A stretch of 64,000 nucleotides of DNA from Firmicutes bacterium UBA2598 (GTDB lineage: Bacteria; Bacillota; PH28-bin88): positions 35,219 to 99,218 of the forward strand of contig DDKM01000069.1 in NCBI GenBank assembly GCA_002339345.1, given 5' to 3'. The notes below the pieces were generated by a model. It was not told where the DNA came from. It saw nothing but the letters and a program-made list of their open reading frames with translations, and ran no database searches. Shown here in pieces: positions 44,446 to 54,241 of this stretch. The position numbers and the translations under genes were made by a program. Position 1 is the first letter of the stretch; each line of letters opens with the position of its first letter.

Positions 44446-46134
44446 TCAATGGTCGATGGTTTCCGGCCACATTTCTAAACCGCCTTCTAAAAAGGCCACT
44501 CTGGTGAAACCCGCTCCCAGCAAGGTGCGGGCGGCTTCATAGCCCCTTAGCCCCAGTTCACACAGAGTGATGATCTCCTTATCTTGCGGTATTTCCATAA
44601 GCCTTGCCCGCAGTTGGTTGGAGGGAATAGCCAGTACCCGCTGGTCCTCGATGCGGCGTCCAGCTATTTCGCCGGGTTGGCGCAAATCCAGCAATACCAG
44701 ATCCTCGCCCCGGTCCAGTTTGGCTTTGGCCTCTGCCGGTGTTACCCCTTGCACCAGGCCATCCAGTTTATTCCGGAGGGTATTGGTGGCGTGAAGGGCG
44801 ATGTCCATGGCCGAGGCGAAGGGCGGGGCGTAGGCCAAGTCCAGGTTGGCCAACTGGTCGAGGGTACAGCCCATGGCCAGAGCAGTGGCCAACACATCCA
44901 GGCGCTTGATGGCATCACCGGCGCCCAGCACCTGAGCGCCCAGCAGGCGGCGGGAACATGCTTCGGCAATAACCTTGACGATAACCCGGGAACGCATGGG
45001 AAAGTAATGGGAAGTATCGGTGGCCGGCACAACAGCGGTAACCACCTGGTAGCCCAGCGCCTCTGCTTCGACGGTGGACAGGCCGGTCCGGCCAATATTC
45101 AGATCAAAGGCCTGCAGAGCGGTAGTGCCCAGCACCCCGGGAAAGCGGCTATCCCTGCCAGCGATATTGTCCCCCATCACCCGACCGTGTTTGTTGGCGG
45201 TTGAAGCCAGGGGCAGGTAAACCTGGTGTCCGGTAACCAGATGCAGGTTTTCCACACAGTCGCCACCGGCAAAGATAGCCGGATCACTGGTGCGCAGGCA
45301 GGCATCAACGGCGATGGCGCCGGTTGTACCAAGGGCCAGGCCAGCTTCCCTGGCCAGATGGACATTGGGCCGCACCCCGGCAGCGATAATCACCATGTCG
45401 GTGTCAATGGTATCGATGGTGGTCAATACCCGCCGCACCATCCCGCCAGCGTCCCCTTCCAGTCCCAACACCTGCTGCCCTGTACGTACATCCACCCCCC
45501 TTTGTCCCATCTGCCGCTGCAGCAGGTTGGCCAAATCCGGGTCCAAAAGCCTGGGCAGCACCTGAGGCTGCAGTTCCAGAAGGGTAACCTTCAACCTTTG
45601 CCCGGCCAAGGCGTCTGCTACCTCCAGCCCGATTAACCCCGCGCCAATAACGGCCACCCGTTTGATCTCCTTGGTGCGGATAGCCTGGATCACCCTCGCC
45701 ACGTCGTGGGGGTGGTGAAAGGAAAAGACCCGCTGTAAATCGGTTCCGGGAATAGACAGTTCTATAGGCACGGAGCCCGTAGCCAGCACCAGGCGGTCGT
45801 ATGGCCACACCTGCCGTTTACCTGTTCCCAAATGGGTGGCAATAACCTCCTGGCGGTTCCGGTCAATACCTTCGGCCAGAACCCCGGTAATCACTGCCAC
45901 ATTTTTTTCCTGGCGGAAAAAGTCTATATCCCGTACCAGGCCGGCAGCAGTGGTGGTCAATTCTTTCATGGGTACCAAACCGGCCAGATGATAGGGCAGC
46001 CCGCAACTGCCATAGGAGATCATGTCTCCCTTTTCCAGGATGGTTATTTCCGCATGGGGATCCAGGCGCCGTACCCGGGCAGCGGTTTTTGGGCCGGTGG
46101 CCACCCCTCCGATAATTAAAACCCTGGTCTTCAT
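44446..46134 (-). CDS. CoA-disulfide reductase/NAD(P)H polysulfide reductase fused to rhodanese
   Basis: A 562-residue flavoprotein. The FAD site is VLIIGGVATG, and the single active-site cysteine is Cys44 in SYGSCGLPY; NAD is bound by VIGAGLIGLEVADAL and FAD by IFAGGDCVEN. The C-terminal about 100 residues are a rhodanese domain with its sulfur-carrying Cys525 in LCELGLRG. Such CoADR-Rhd fusions reduce polysulfide or CoA-persulfide (Npsr-type). It overlaps the second dsrK by four bases, linking it to sulfur respiration. Confidence 0.92.
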   Translation of the reverse strand: MKTRVLIIGGVATGPKTAARVRRLDPHAEITILEKGDMISYGSCGLPYHLAGLVPMKELTTTAAGLVRDIDFFRQEKNVAVITGVLAEGIDRNRQEVIATHLGTGKRQVWPYDRLVLATGSVPIELSIPGTDLQRVFSFHHPHDVARVIQAIRTKEIKRVAVIGAGLIGLEVADALAGQRLKVTLLELQPQVLPRLLDPDLANLLQRQMGQRGVDVRTGQQVLGLEGDAGGMVRRVLTTIDTIDTDMVIIAAGVRPNVHLAREAGLALGTTGAIAVDACLRTSDPAIFAGGDCVENLHLVTGHQVYLPLASTANKHGRVMGDNIAGRDSRFPGVLGTTALQAFDLNIGRTGLSTVEAEALGYQVVTAVVPATDTSHYFPMRSRVIVKVIAEACSRRLLGAQVLGAGDAIKRLDVLATALAMGCTLDQLANLDLAYAPPFASAMDIALHATNTLRNKLDGLVQGVTPAEAKAKLDRGEDLVLLDLRQPGEIAGRRIEDQRVLAIPSNQLRARLMEIPQDKEIITLCELGLRGYEAARTLLGAGFTRVAFLEGGLEMWPETIDH

Positions 46135-47729
46135 GCCAAAAACTCCAAAAAAGGTTTTTCAATATCCACCAGGGCATTCACCACCAGTTCGACCAACCCG
46201 CCGTAATGAATATTAAATTTCTCGGTCGTGTGGTAGAATTCTAAGATGTCCCTGATAGCCCCTTTACAGTTGGAACAAGGGGCACAGATGTACTTAGGAG
46301 TGCCGGGATCCATGGAACCCTGGAAGGCCTGCAGGATTTGCCTAAACTTCATGCGGGAACCGACCTGTTTTCTAAACTCGGGGAAATTCATGGATTGCAT
46401 GATGGCAAACCCGCTCCCGCCACCACAGCAGTAGTTGTTCACTCCATGGGGAGTCATTTCCCGAAACTGGGGACAGATGGCCTGCAAGATTTGCCTCTGG
46501 GGCTTAACCACTCCCATCATCCTGACCACGTTACAAGGGTCATGGAGGGTCACGGGGAAATTGTTTTTTTGGGGATCTAATTTCAACACCTTCCGGTTTA
46601 CCATTTCCCACAGAAGAGGCAGGAAGCTTTCCACCGGGATTTTGTCCTCACCCACCGTAATCCTGTCCATACTAACCGCGCTTGCCTTGTGGGCATGACC
46701 GCATTCACCAATGATAATTCGCCGCACTCCCAACTGTTTCGCCACCTTAAACTGCTCCTGGGCCACCCTCCTGGCCTGGACGTCATCATACCAAAGACCG
46801 TAGTTAACGTTGTCATAGCCAATCATATCACTGCTTAGCGTCCAATCCAAACCTGCCTCGGTAAAGAGAACAGCAAAGGCGGCGGGATTATCCGGCCAGG
46901 TCATGAACTCGCCGGCGTTGTGGGTTAAAAGAATGTCAGCTCCCTTTTTATCCACTGGAATTTTAATCTTTTTGCCAGTTTTGGCAAAAATGTCATCTTC
47001 CATAAATTCCAGCATATCCAAAAAGGCGGGCTTGGTGAGGCCGGTGGATGAACCTGTCTTTAACTGGAGCATGGTACCTTTTTCATGTAGTGGTTTGGGA
47101 GCAATGCCCATTTCCTGGCTGAAGATCTTTCTGATTTCACGGGCCAGTAAGCCGTTATCCAGCCCTAATGGGCAGGCTTGGGCACAGCGTCGGCACAGGT
47201 TACACCGGTAGGCCAGTTCTCCCAACCTGGCGATTGTCTCCCAATTTATGTCAATATCCGCTCCCACCAAGCTGCCCAGCATTTTCCCGCTCTTGGTCAA
47301 ATGCTTTTTGACGATTTTGCGTAAGACCTCAGACCGGAAAATGGGCCTGTAAATCTCCTGACCCCCGCTGGCTTTAAAAATATGGCAGGCCTCGGAACAA
47401 GTATTGCACTTGGCACAATATTTAATGGAAAGAACCAGGGGTTGCAAGAAATTCCGGTTAACATCATCGGAAAAGATTTTTGCCAGGCCACTCAAAAAGC
47501 TGTTTACCACTTGCTCCTCTTCTGCCTTTGTCTGCGGCCTGATGAGGGTGTCAATCCCCACATACCCATCCAAAGTGGTACAGTGTTTCTCCTTCCAGGC
47601 ATCTTTGGGAACTGTTAAGGGTGGTTCCATGCCAGGTTGATCATATGGGGCTGGCAGATCCATCAATTTGCCCAATTGAACCAGCTGTTCCGTCCGTTTG
47701 CCCATGTCTTGGGGTTTCAGATTTTTCAT
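46131..47729 (-). CDS. dsrK: Second DsrK-type HdrD-like protein
   Basis: A 532-residue cytoplasmic iron-sulfur protein. Two [4Fe-4S] sites are CAKCNTCSEAC (105-115) and CNLCRRCAQACP. A catalytic-type CCG region with LHDPCN, N-N-Y-C-C-G-G-G-S-G and CAPCSNCKGA could bind the noncubane cluster seen in HdrB/DsrK proteins, which cleave heterodisulfides or trisulfides. The residue content differs from the other DsrK at 51006-52622 (for example GGQEIYRP versus GDPKNMP). It pairs with the dsrM paralogue upstream and is translationally coupled to the CoADR gene downstream. Confidence 0.88.
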   Translation of the reverse strand: MKNLKPQDMGKRTEQLVQLGKLMDLPAPYDQPGMEPPLTVPKDAWKEKHCTTLDGYVGIDTLIRPQTKAEEEQVVNSFLSGLAKIFSDDVNRNFLQPLVLSIKYCAKCNTCSEACHIFKASGGQEIYRPIFRSEVLRKIVKKHLTKSGKMLGSLVGADIDINWETIARLGELAYRCNLCRRCAQACPLGLDNGLLAREIRKIFSQEMGIAPKPLHEKGTMLQLKTGSSTGLTKPAFLDMLEFMEDDIFAKTGKKIKIPVDKKGADILLTHNAGEFMTWPDNPAAFAVLFTEAGLDWTLSSDMIGYDNVNYGLWYDDVQARRVAQEQFKVAKQLGVRRIIIGECGHAHKASAVSMDRITVGEDKIPVESFLPLLWEMVNRKVLKLDPQKNNFPVTLHDPCNVVRMMGVVKPQRQILQAICPQFREMTPHGVNNYCCGGGSGFAIMQSMNFPEFRKQVGSRMKFRQILQAFQGSMDPGTPKYICAPCSNCKGAIRDILEFYHTTEKFNIHYGGLVELVVNALVDIEKPFLEFLA

Positions 47730-47752
47730 TGTTCTATCCTCCCTCGGATAGT

Positions 47753-48610
47753 CTAATTCCCTTTGTTGTTAATGTGGGGAGCCGACCATGAGGTTTTGGG
47801 CTGGTAGCTCAAGGCCTTGCGGACACTTGCTTCTATCTTGGCGCCCCGAAGATTCGGCTCGTTCTCCCACAAAACCTTATGGAAGGTGAAATATTTGCCC
47901 ACATAATGACTCATCTTGGTAAAAGGAATATAAACGAGAAGGGCTCCCAGCAAAATGATGTGTACCGTCAAAACGCCGCCGTGGGTAAAGGGAGTAAAAG
48001 TAAACAACCCCTTCATGATCATCCGGCCGTAGTTGAACCCGGGGTCGCCAACCCAAACCATCATTCCGGTGATCACAACTGCAAAGATAAATAACAGGTT
48101 AAAATATTCCTGGGGTGTTGTGTATTTTCTTAACGTGGTATCGGTAAACCTGCGCAAAATAAGGGCTATTGAGCCCAAGGCGGTAAGCAAGGCCCCGACG
48201 GAACCCGATATTAAAGTGGCATAATAGATGAAGGAAGGAAGACCCGATGGCTCTGTCAGGGCTCCCACCCCCAACAAGATGGTCCACACACCGAGAAAAT
48301 AGATGCCCAAATGCATGGTATAGGACAGCCACCAGAAAGGCCTCTGGTTTACAAACAAGTTCTTGATAAACAGCATCTCTTTGAGCATTTCTTTCAGCTC
48401 GCCCACATGGGAGACTTCCCTAGGCTTTGCCCACCATTGGTAGTCCTCAAAATAGGATCCGCCATATTTGGCCCGTTCCCCTGTTTCCTTGGGCACAGGG
48501 TACAGTTCCCACCTGCTGTGCATAGGCATTTTGGCATATTTTAGGGCCTTCCAGAGGGACACAAAGACAAAAATAAACAAGGAGAAATAGATATAAACAA
48601 GCAGGATCAA
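47753..48610 (-). CDS. dsrM: Second DsrM-type membrane cytochrome b subunit
   Basis: A 285-residue membrane protein with about six hydrophobic segments, of the NarI/DsrM family. Candidate heme b histidines are in SYTMHLGIY and TFTPFTHGGV, VLTVHIILLGA. It is likely to pass quinol electrons to the DsrK paralogue next to it. A TTG start at 48610 follows AAGGAGG. It begins 18 bases after dsrP, so this pair extends the dsrMKJOP operon. Confidence 0.86.
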   Translation of the reverse strand: MILLVYIYFSLFIFVFVSLWKALKYAKMPMHSRWELYPVPKETGERAKYGGSYFEDYQWWAKPREVSHVGELKEMLKEMLFIKNLFVNQRPFWWLSYTMHLGIYFLGVWTILLGVGALTEPSGLPSFIYYATLISGSVGALLTALGSIALILRRFTDTTLRKYTTPQEYFNLLFIFAVVITGMMVWVGDPGFNYGRMIMKGLFTFTPFTHGGVLTVHIILLGALLVYIPFTKMSHYVGKYFTFHKVLWENEPNLRGAKIEASVRKALSYQPKTSWSAPHINNKGN

Positions 48611-48627
48611 TTTATCCAGCCTCCTTC

Positions 48628-49785
48628 TTACCTGGCTGTTTCCTCTTTAACGCTTACGGCTATCTTGTAAAGGACAGTAAGAATCAGCCCCCCAATGGCC
48701 CAAATACCAAGGGTGATTAACACCTCCGGCAGGGTAGGCACATATTCCACCACCTTTTTAAAGGCATTGGGAACAAACCCGGCGATCACCAAACCCAGGC
48801 CCTTTTCAATCCACAGGGAGACAAACACCGCCACACACGCTATGGTCAGCGTTCTTTCATTGGTACGGGTTTTCGGGTTAAGCAAAAGCACCAGGGCTAT
48901 TATTGCCAGTAGTGTAAAAGTCCACATGAAGGGAACCAGGTTGCCTTGTCCGTACAGGCCAACAAATAGGTACTGCAAACTGTACATGTGCCCCGGTACC
49001 TGGCTGTAAAAGGCTGTGAACAGTTCCAGCCCCACGAAGAACACGCTGACAGCCATGGCATAGGTAACGATGGACGCCAGTTTACCAATGGCCTCTTCCC
49101 CGGCGTCAAACTTGCTGATCCGCTTCATCACCAAGCAAAGGATTATCAATAAAGCCGGGCCGGCGGCAAAGGCGGAAGCCAGGAAGCGGGCGGCCAGGAT
49201 GGCGGTCATCCACAAGTGCTTACCGGGAAGGCCGGCATACAGGAAGGCGGTAACGGTGTGGATGCTCACCGCCCAGGGGATGGAGACGTAAATCAGGGTC
49301 TTGACCCACTTGGGCGGTACAACGCCTTTACGCTCCGCTTCCAGCACGTTCCACCCGATCAGGATATTCAATAAGAGATAGCCGTTTAATACGACCATAT
49401 CCCAGAACAGGATAGAGTTAGGGGTCGGATACAGAAGCACGTTAAACAGCCTAGTTGGTTTTCCCAGGTCAACGATAATGAAAAGCAAACACATGGTAAC
49501 AGCGGCAACCGCCAAAAACTCGCCGAAGATGGTAATCCTGCCGAAGGACTTGACATTGTGCAGGTAATAGGGTAGAACCACCATCACGGCGGAGGCCGCC
49601 ACCCCCACCAGAAAGGTAAACTGGGCGATGTAAAGGCCCCAGGAGACGTCCCTACTCATACCGGTGACGGTCAATCCCTGCTGCAGTTGGGCCAGGTAGT
49701 ACATAAACCCGATTCCAAACAGGGCGACAAGCAGCGCGACCCACTGCCCATATCCTTTACTGCCCCTCAAAGCCTTTGCCAGCAT
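48628..49785 (-). CDS. dsrP: DsrP, NrfD-type integral membrane subunit
   Basis: A 385-residue protein with ten predicted membrane helices, NrfD/PsrC type. It would exchange electrons between menaquinol and DsrO. Conserved parts include YLAQLQQGLTVTGMSRDVSWGL-type N-terminal loop (residues about 30-52) and SIPWAVSIHTVTAFLYAGLP. It starts with ATG after GAGGAGGGG, 12 bases downstream of dsrO. Confidence 0.93.
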   Translation of the reverse strand: MLAKALRGSKGYGQWVALLVALFGIGFMYYLAQLQQGLTVTGMSRDVSWGLYIAQFTFLVGVAASAVMVVLPYYLHNVKSFGRITIFGEFLAVAAVTMCLLFIIVDLGKPTRLFNVLLYPTPNSILFWDMVVLNGYLLLNILIGWNVLEAERKGVVPPKWVKTLIYVSIPWAVSIHTVTAFLYAGLPGKHLWMTAILAARFLASAFAAGPALLIILCLVMKRISKFDAGEEAIGKLASIVTYAMAVSVFFVGLELFTAFYSQVPGHMYSLQYLFVGLYGQGNLVPFMWTFTLLAIIALVLLLNPKTRTNERTLTIACVAVFVSLWIEKGLGLVIAGFVPNAFKKVVEYVPTLPEVLITLGIWAIGGLILTVLYKIAVSVKEETAR

Positions 49786-49797
49786 AACTACCCCTCC

Positions 49798-50574
49798 TCA
49801 CGACACGATGTAATAGATTTTGGGTTTTGTGCCTAGATCGGGTTTGCGCTGTATGGTGTAACGGGCACGCAGCACCTTTCTTACCGCGGACTCGGGGTCA
49901 TCCAGATCGCCGAAAACTAAGGCATTGTGTTTACATGCTTCCACACAGGCTGGGACCAACCCGGCAGCCAGCCTCTCTTCACACAGGTTGCACTTTTCCA
50001 CCACCCCTTTTTCCCGGGTGGGGAAAGCGCCATTCACTTCCTTGATGAAAGGCCTGGGGTCCCTGAAGTTAAAGCTTCTGGCGCCAAATGGGCAGGCAGC
50101 CATGCAGTAGCGGCAGCCGATACACCGGTGATAGTCCATCATGATTATACCGTCCGACCGCTTGTAGGTGGCCTTGGTGGGGCATACCCGCACACAGGAC
50201 GGATTGGCGCAATGGTTGCAGAATACCAGCACCGGCTTGCCCTTGACACTTTCCGCAAGATAGGCGTGTTTTTGTTCGGGAAAGGTGTTTTCAAAGGGTT
50301 CGGTCCACACCCACTTGATCTCTTCCTTGACAGAGCCGATGTCAGGTACGTTGTGGGTCTGGTGACAGGCCAGAATACAGTCGGTACAGTCGGGTTCCCC
50401 TTCTTCCCAGCACTTCTGCATATCCACTACCATGGCCCACTGTTTACCGGGCAGGGCTTCCGGGTTGGCAGCATACTTGGTCTGGTTGCTGCCGGCGAAC
50501 ACCCGGGCTACCGGGAGGGCTCCCAAACCCAAGGCACAGAACCCGCCGATCTTGATAAAACTCCTCCTCTGCAT
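49798..50574 (-). CDS. dsrO: DsrO, Tat-exported ferredoxin-like subunit
   Basis: A 258-residue periplasm-side iron-sulfur protein. A twin-arginine signal is seen at the N-terminus (QRRSFIKIGG). Cysteine clusters for several [4Fe-4S] centres follow: CHQTHN region, CNHCANPSCVRVCP, CIGCRYCMAACPFG and CNLCEERL with CVEACKH. It relays electrons between DsrJ and DsrP. ATG start with AAGGAGGG. Confidence 0.94.
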   Translation of the reverse strand: MQRRSFIKIGGFCALGLGALPVARVFAGSNQTKYAANPEALPGKQWAMVVDMQKCWEEGEPDCTDCILACHQTHNVPDIGSVKEEIKWVWTEPFENTFPEQKHAYLAESVKGKPVLVFCNHCANPSCVRVCPTKATYKRSDGIIMMDYHRCIGCRYCMAACPFGARSFNFRDPRPFIKEVNGAFPTREKGVVEKCNLCEERLAAGLVPACVEACKHNALVFGDLDDPESAVRKVLRARYTIQRKPDLGTKPKIYYIVS

Positions 50575-50578
50575 GTTA

Positions 50579-51019
50579 TCACCTACCCTCCTTCGGTTGG
50601 ATGTGGCACGTCCAGCAGTCGGGTTTTACCCCCACGTAACTGTGGCAGCTGTTGCAGAACTGGACCTGGCTTAGCTGGTTGCTGGTTGTCTTGACCTGTT
50701 TCGGCGGTATGTTGGCATGGCAATCCAAACAGGTATTCTGCAGGCTCATTTCATACTTTTTACCATCGCCAGCAATGTACACCCGGTTGCCGGTGCGGAC
50801 CACCGCATTGCGCCATTCTTTTAACAGTTCCATGTGGTTGGCCCGCATGAACTCTCTGTTTTCAACGCACTTTTTCTCCACAAGCTTTTGGATGGCCGGG
50901 GTATTGAGATCGGGTTCTGGCGCCGGCGCGGCCCCTAAACCATACCAGAAGGGAAAGGTCAGCAGAGCAAAAAACAGCACTAATCCGGTAACGATACTGC
51001 GGCCGTTATACATCGCCAT
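50579..51019 (-). CDS. dsrJ: DsrJ, triheme cytochrome c
   Basis: A 146-residue protein anchored by one N-terminal helix (about residues 9-27). Three CxxCH sites are CLDCH (97-101), CNSCH (122-126) and CWTCH (135-139). Cys51 in K-K-C-V-E-N lies where a conserved cysteine serves as unusual heme ligand in DsrJ of phototrophs, and Met/His candidates follow. Several clustered starts exist; ATG 51019 has AAGGGG six bases upstream. It overlaps the end of dsrK. Confidence 0.92.
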   Translation of the reverse strand: MAMYNGRSIVTGLVLFFALLTFPFWYGLGAAPAPEPDLNTPAIQKLVEKKCVENREFMRANHMELLKEWRNAVVRTGNRVYIAGDGKKYEMSLQNTCLDCHANIPPKQVKTTSNQLSQVQFCNSCHSYVGVKPDCWTCHIQPKEGR

Positions 51020-52622
51020 CACCATCCCCTTCGGCCAGGGGATTGCCCCGCAGGTCGCTGGTCCGAGGCACTTCCCCGCTCATGATTAATGCATTACCCA
51101 CCAGTTCGTGCAGACCCGCCACTTCCACCCCTGGGACCCAGTATTGCATCAGCGGCGGGAGGGCGGCCCGATCTACCGCGCAAATACAAGCGAGGGTGTT
51201 AACCCCGTATTTTTCCCGTACGTACCGCACCGCGTTCGCCCTGGGGAACCCACCCCGCATCCTCATTTCGGAAAATTCGTCGGAGTTCAAACCACCGCCG
51301 CTGCCACAGCAGAAAGTCTGTTCCCGGATGGTACCTTCCGGCATATCGTAAAAATGATTGCAGACATTGCGCAGGACGTACCGTGGCTCTTCAAATAACC
51401 CCATAGACCTGGCCGGGTTGCATGAATCATGGAAGGTAACTTTGAAATGGTCATTGCGCCGGGCATCCAATTTAAGCTTGTTGTGCCTGATCAGGTCGGC
51501 GGTAAACTCGGCAATGTGAACCATCTTGGTGGACCCGGCGTGATCAAACCGGGTACCGGTGATGGGGGATACCGGCACTTCCAGAAAGTCGGCCGGTCCG
51601 TTCATGGTATCCATATACTGGTGGATAACCCGCCACATGTGGCCGCACTCCCCGCCCAGGATCCACTTCACCCCCAGGCGTTTGGCTTCGGCATAGATCT
51701 TATAATTGAGCCGCTTAGCCATTTCCATGGAATGGAAGAAGCCGAAGTTGCCTCCGTCGGAGGCATAGGTGCTCCAGGTGTAATCCAGGCCCAGTTCATG
51801 GAATAACATCAGATAACCCATCAGGGTATAAGTACCGGGGTCGGCGAAAACGTCCCCGGAGGGGGTGACAAAAAGGATTTCCGCCCCCTTACGGTTAAAG
51901 GTGGGTTCGATTTTTACCCCGGTGAGTTTTTCAATATCTTCTACACAAAACTCGACCATATCCTTAAAGGTATGCGGCTGGATGCCCAGGTGGTTACCGG
52001 TACGGTAACAGTTGGCCACCGGCCCGGCAATCCAGTCGATGTTGCAGCCCAGCAGGTTCAACAATTCCCTGACGATGATGGTGATCTCGGCGGTATCGAT
52101 GCCGTAGGGGCAAAAGACCGAACAGCGCCGGCATTCGGTGCACTGGAAGAAGTAATAGAACCATTCTTTGATGACATCTGTGGTCAATTCCCTGGCGCCG
52201 GCGAATTTGCCCAGAATTTTGCCGGCGGTGGTAAAATCCTTGCGGTAGACAGAGCGAAGCAGTTCCGCCCTTAATACCGGCATGTTTTTGGGGTCGCCCG
52301 AACCGATAAAAAAGTGGCACTTGTCGGCACAGGCGCCGCACCGCACACAGATATCCATGAAGATTTGCAGGGACCGGTACCTGCTTAAACGCTCCCGCAA
52401 GCCCTCCAGTACGATTTCTTTCCAGTTCTCCGGTAGCTTCCAGTCTTGCTGGTCGGGCGACCAGTCCCGGGGATTGGGCAGGTCCACCGCTTCCAGGTTT
52501 TTGGCCTTGGCAGCATGGCTGTAGGTGCCTTTTTTGAACACCACCGGCGTATCCATCCATCCGGTCTGCGGTGGCCGGTGATCGATCTTCAACAACTGGT
52601 CCGGCTTGGGAACAGACGCCAT
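51006..52622 (-). CDS. dsrK: DsrK, HdrD-like catalytic subunit of the DsrMKJOP complex
   Basis: A 538-residue cytoplasmic subunit thought to reduce the DsrC trisulfide. [4Fe-4S] sites are CVRCGACADKC (92-102) and CTECRRCSVFCPYG. The CCG-type region has HDSCNPARSMG and TFCCGSGGGLNSDEF, followed by the distinctive MRGGFPRANAV. ATG start behind AAAGGAGGAG. It lies between dsrM and dsrJ. Confidence 0.95.
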   Translation of the reverse strand: MASVPKPDQLLKIDHRPPQTGWMDTPVVFKKGTYSHAAKAKNLEAVDLPNPRDWSPDQQDWKLPENWKEIVLEGLRERLSRYRSLQIFMDICVRCGACADKCHFFIGSGDPKNMPVLRAELLRSVYRKDFTTAGKILGKFAGARELTTDVIKEWFYYFFQCTECRRCSVFCPYGIDTAEITIIVRELLNLLGCNIDWIAGPVANCYRTGNHLGIQPHTFKDMVEFCVEDIEKLTGVKIEPTFNRKGAEILFVTPSGDVFADPGTYTLMGYLMLFHELGLDYTWSTYASDGGNFGFFHSMEMAKRLNYKIYAEAKRLGVKWILGGECGHMWRVIHQYMDTMNGPADFLEVPVSPITGTRFDHAGSTKMVHIAEFTADLIRHNKLKLDARRNDHFKVTFHDSCNPARSMGLFEEPRYVLRNVCNHFYDMPEGTIREQTFCCGSGGGLNSDEFSEMRMRGGFPRANAVRYVREKYGVNTLACICAVDRAALPPLMQYWVPGVEVAGLHELVGNALIMSGEVPRTSDLRGNPLAEGDGDGDV

Positions 52623-52658
52623 AGCTTAACTCCTCCTTTGCAACGGGAATTGGGCAGG

Positions 52659-53660
52659 TTAACTAACCTTGGCCTGGCTGTTTTCCACCGGTAGCCCGGC
52701 TTCTTCCATCTTGCGTCCAAACTCTGCTTCATAATCGGCATAGGTGTGTACCTTGACCGGGTAATTCCACGGATTAACGTGCCGCCGCGCCCGGCTGTCG
52801 TTGGCAAGGTTGCGGGTAGGCGCCATAAAAATACCTGCCATGTGCATCAATTTGCTGAAGGGAAAATAGGCGAAAAGGACGCAGACCAAAAAGAGGTGGA
52901 TGTAAAAGATGACACCTATTCCCTCCGGAAGTACCGGCTTAAAGGTCACCAATCCCATAGCCAATTTTTTTACTGCGGCAATGTCCACCTTGAAAAAATA
53001 TCGCATGGATATGCCAGAAAGGGCGATTCCAAAGATGACAAAAAGAGGGAAATAGTCCGCAGGCAGGGATATGTATCGCATCTGGGGGATGCACACCCGC
53101 CGCAACAGGAGATAGAGTACCGTTGCCAAGATTATCAGGTCGGTGATAAAAAAAGCTTGCAGTCCTACCTGGAAAAACCCGTCCAGGCTGCCAAGGGAAT
53201 GAACAACGGCGGGCACAGGCTCGGTAAAGAACCGTAAATGCCTAAAAATCACCACCAAAAAGGACCAGTGGAACAACAGTCCCGCCAGCCACAACCATTT
53301 CTCCCAGGTAAAAGTCAGGCGCCGACCTTCTCCCAGTTCCGCCTTTACGTTCTTAAACAGAGAACGGAAAAACAGCACTTCCAAAGCAAGCCGAGCCACA
53401 ACTCCTGCGGTGGTAACGGGACTGTCGATGGCGCTGGCCTTGATCCAGGGTAAGGATTTTTGCTGTCCGTGGACGGTGGGAATGGAAAAAGGCACGGGCG
53501 ACCGGCCCCATTTGACCACCCGGCCGATTAGCCCCAGGCAAAAAACCACCAGGGCCAAGTAGGGGATGATAACCCCGAAAAAGAATTGCAGCTTTAGTCC
53601 CTGGACTCCCAAAAAGACAAGCATAATAATTCCTACCACTACCAGCCCGGCAAACTGCAT
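52659..53660 (-). CDS. dsrM: DsrM, membrane cytochrome b subunit
   Basis: A 333-residue NarI-like protein with about six to seven hydrophobic segments. Candidate heme b histidines are in LLFHWSFLVVIFRH and FYIHLFLVC. It accepts electrons from menaquinol and hands them to DsrK. ATG start after AAAGGAGG. It leads dsrMKJOP, with an RsbRD-N gene immediately upstream. Confidence 0.94.
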   Translation of the reverse strand: MQFAGLVVVGIIMLVFLGVQGLKLQFFFGVIIPYLALVVFCLGLIGRVVKWGRSPVPFSIPTVHGQQKSLPWIKASAIDSPVTTAGVVARLALEVLFFRSLFKNVKAELGEGRRLTFTWEKWLWLAGLLFHWSFLVVIFRHLRFFTEPVPAVVHSLGSLDGFFQVGLQAFFITDLIILATVLYLLLRRVCIPQMRYISLPADYFPLFVIFGIALSGISMRYFFKVDIAAVKKLAMGLVTFKPVLPEGIGVIFYIHLFLVCVLFAYFPFSKLMHMAGIFMAPTRNLANDSRARRHVNPWNYPVKVHTYADYEAEFGRKMEEAGLPVENSQAKVS

Positions 53661-53680
53661 TTGATCTTCCTCCTTTCAGA

Positions 53681-54187
53681 CTAAAATGTAGCCCCACCGG
53701 CTCTGGCCAAAAGCCTGGCGGTGCGGTTCTTTATTTCGTTGATTCGGACTTCATTTAAATGTTCACGGCACAACATATATTGATCAAAGGCAAGCAGGGC
53801 CAAATTGTCAATCATGGTTTCAAAGGCAAGGATTTCGGGGGTAGAAACGCGGTTTGCCTGGATTTCCCCGGACAGTTGTTCCCGCACTACTCCTTTTAAG
53901 CGGAACACAAAGTCCACAGCCTGGGATGGACTAAAATCCTCAACAGCCCGTATGCGCATGATTTTATCCAAACAGGGACGTACCCGATGTGGTTCCAGAC
54001 CTTCCAGCAGTTGCTCGAAAAGGCCTTCTAACCCCTGAAAAAAGGCGTAACCCATAGGGTTGGCAAATTGCTCCTGGTATTTTTCCAGGAACCTGCCGCT
54101 TTCACCGGCATAGTCTGCCAGCAACACCTGAAACCATTTTGTCACCACTGGGGCTTTGTTCTGCCGCATCCACTCTGCCAAAGCCAT
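53681..54187 (-). CDS. RsbRD N-terminal domain protein, dsr-linked
   Basis: A 168-residue helical protein matching the N-terminal domain of RsbR-type co-antagonists (ALAEWMRQNKAPVVTKWF, FLEKYQEQFANPMGYAF, then VEDFSPSQAVDFVFRLKG). These globin-like sensory domains often stand alone in front of dsrM in sulfate reducers; the ligand is unknown. ATG 54187 has AAGGGTG nine bases upstream; a GTG 12 bases earlier is less likely. Ends 20 bases before dsrM. Confidence 0.82.
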   Translation of the reverse strand: MALAEWMRQNKAPVVTKWFQVLLADYAGESGRFLEKYQEQFANPMGYAFFQGLEGLFEQLLEGLEPHRVRPCLDKIMRIRAVEDFSPSQAVDFVFRLKGVVREQLSGEIQANRVSTPEILAFETMIDNLALLAFDQYMLCREHLNEVRINEIKNRTARLLARAGGATF

Positions 54188-54241
54188 ACCAGGACACACC
54201 CTTCATCTTTCTGTCTTTTTCGAAAAAAAGTGGATTGGGCG

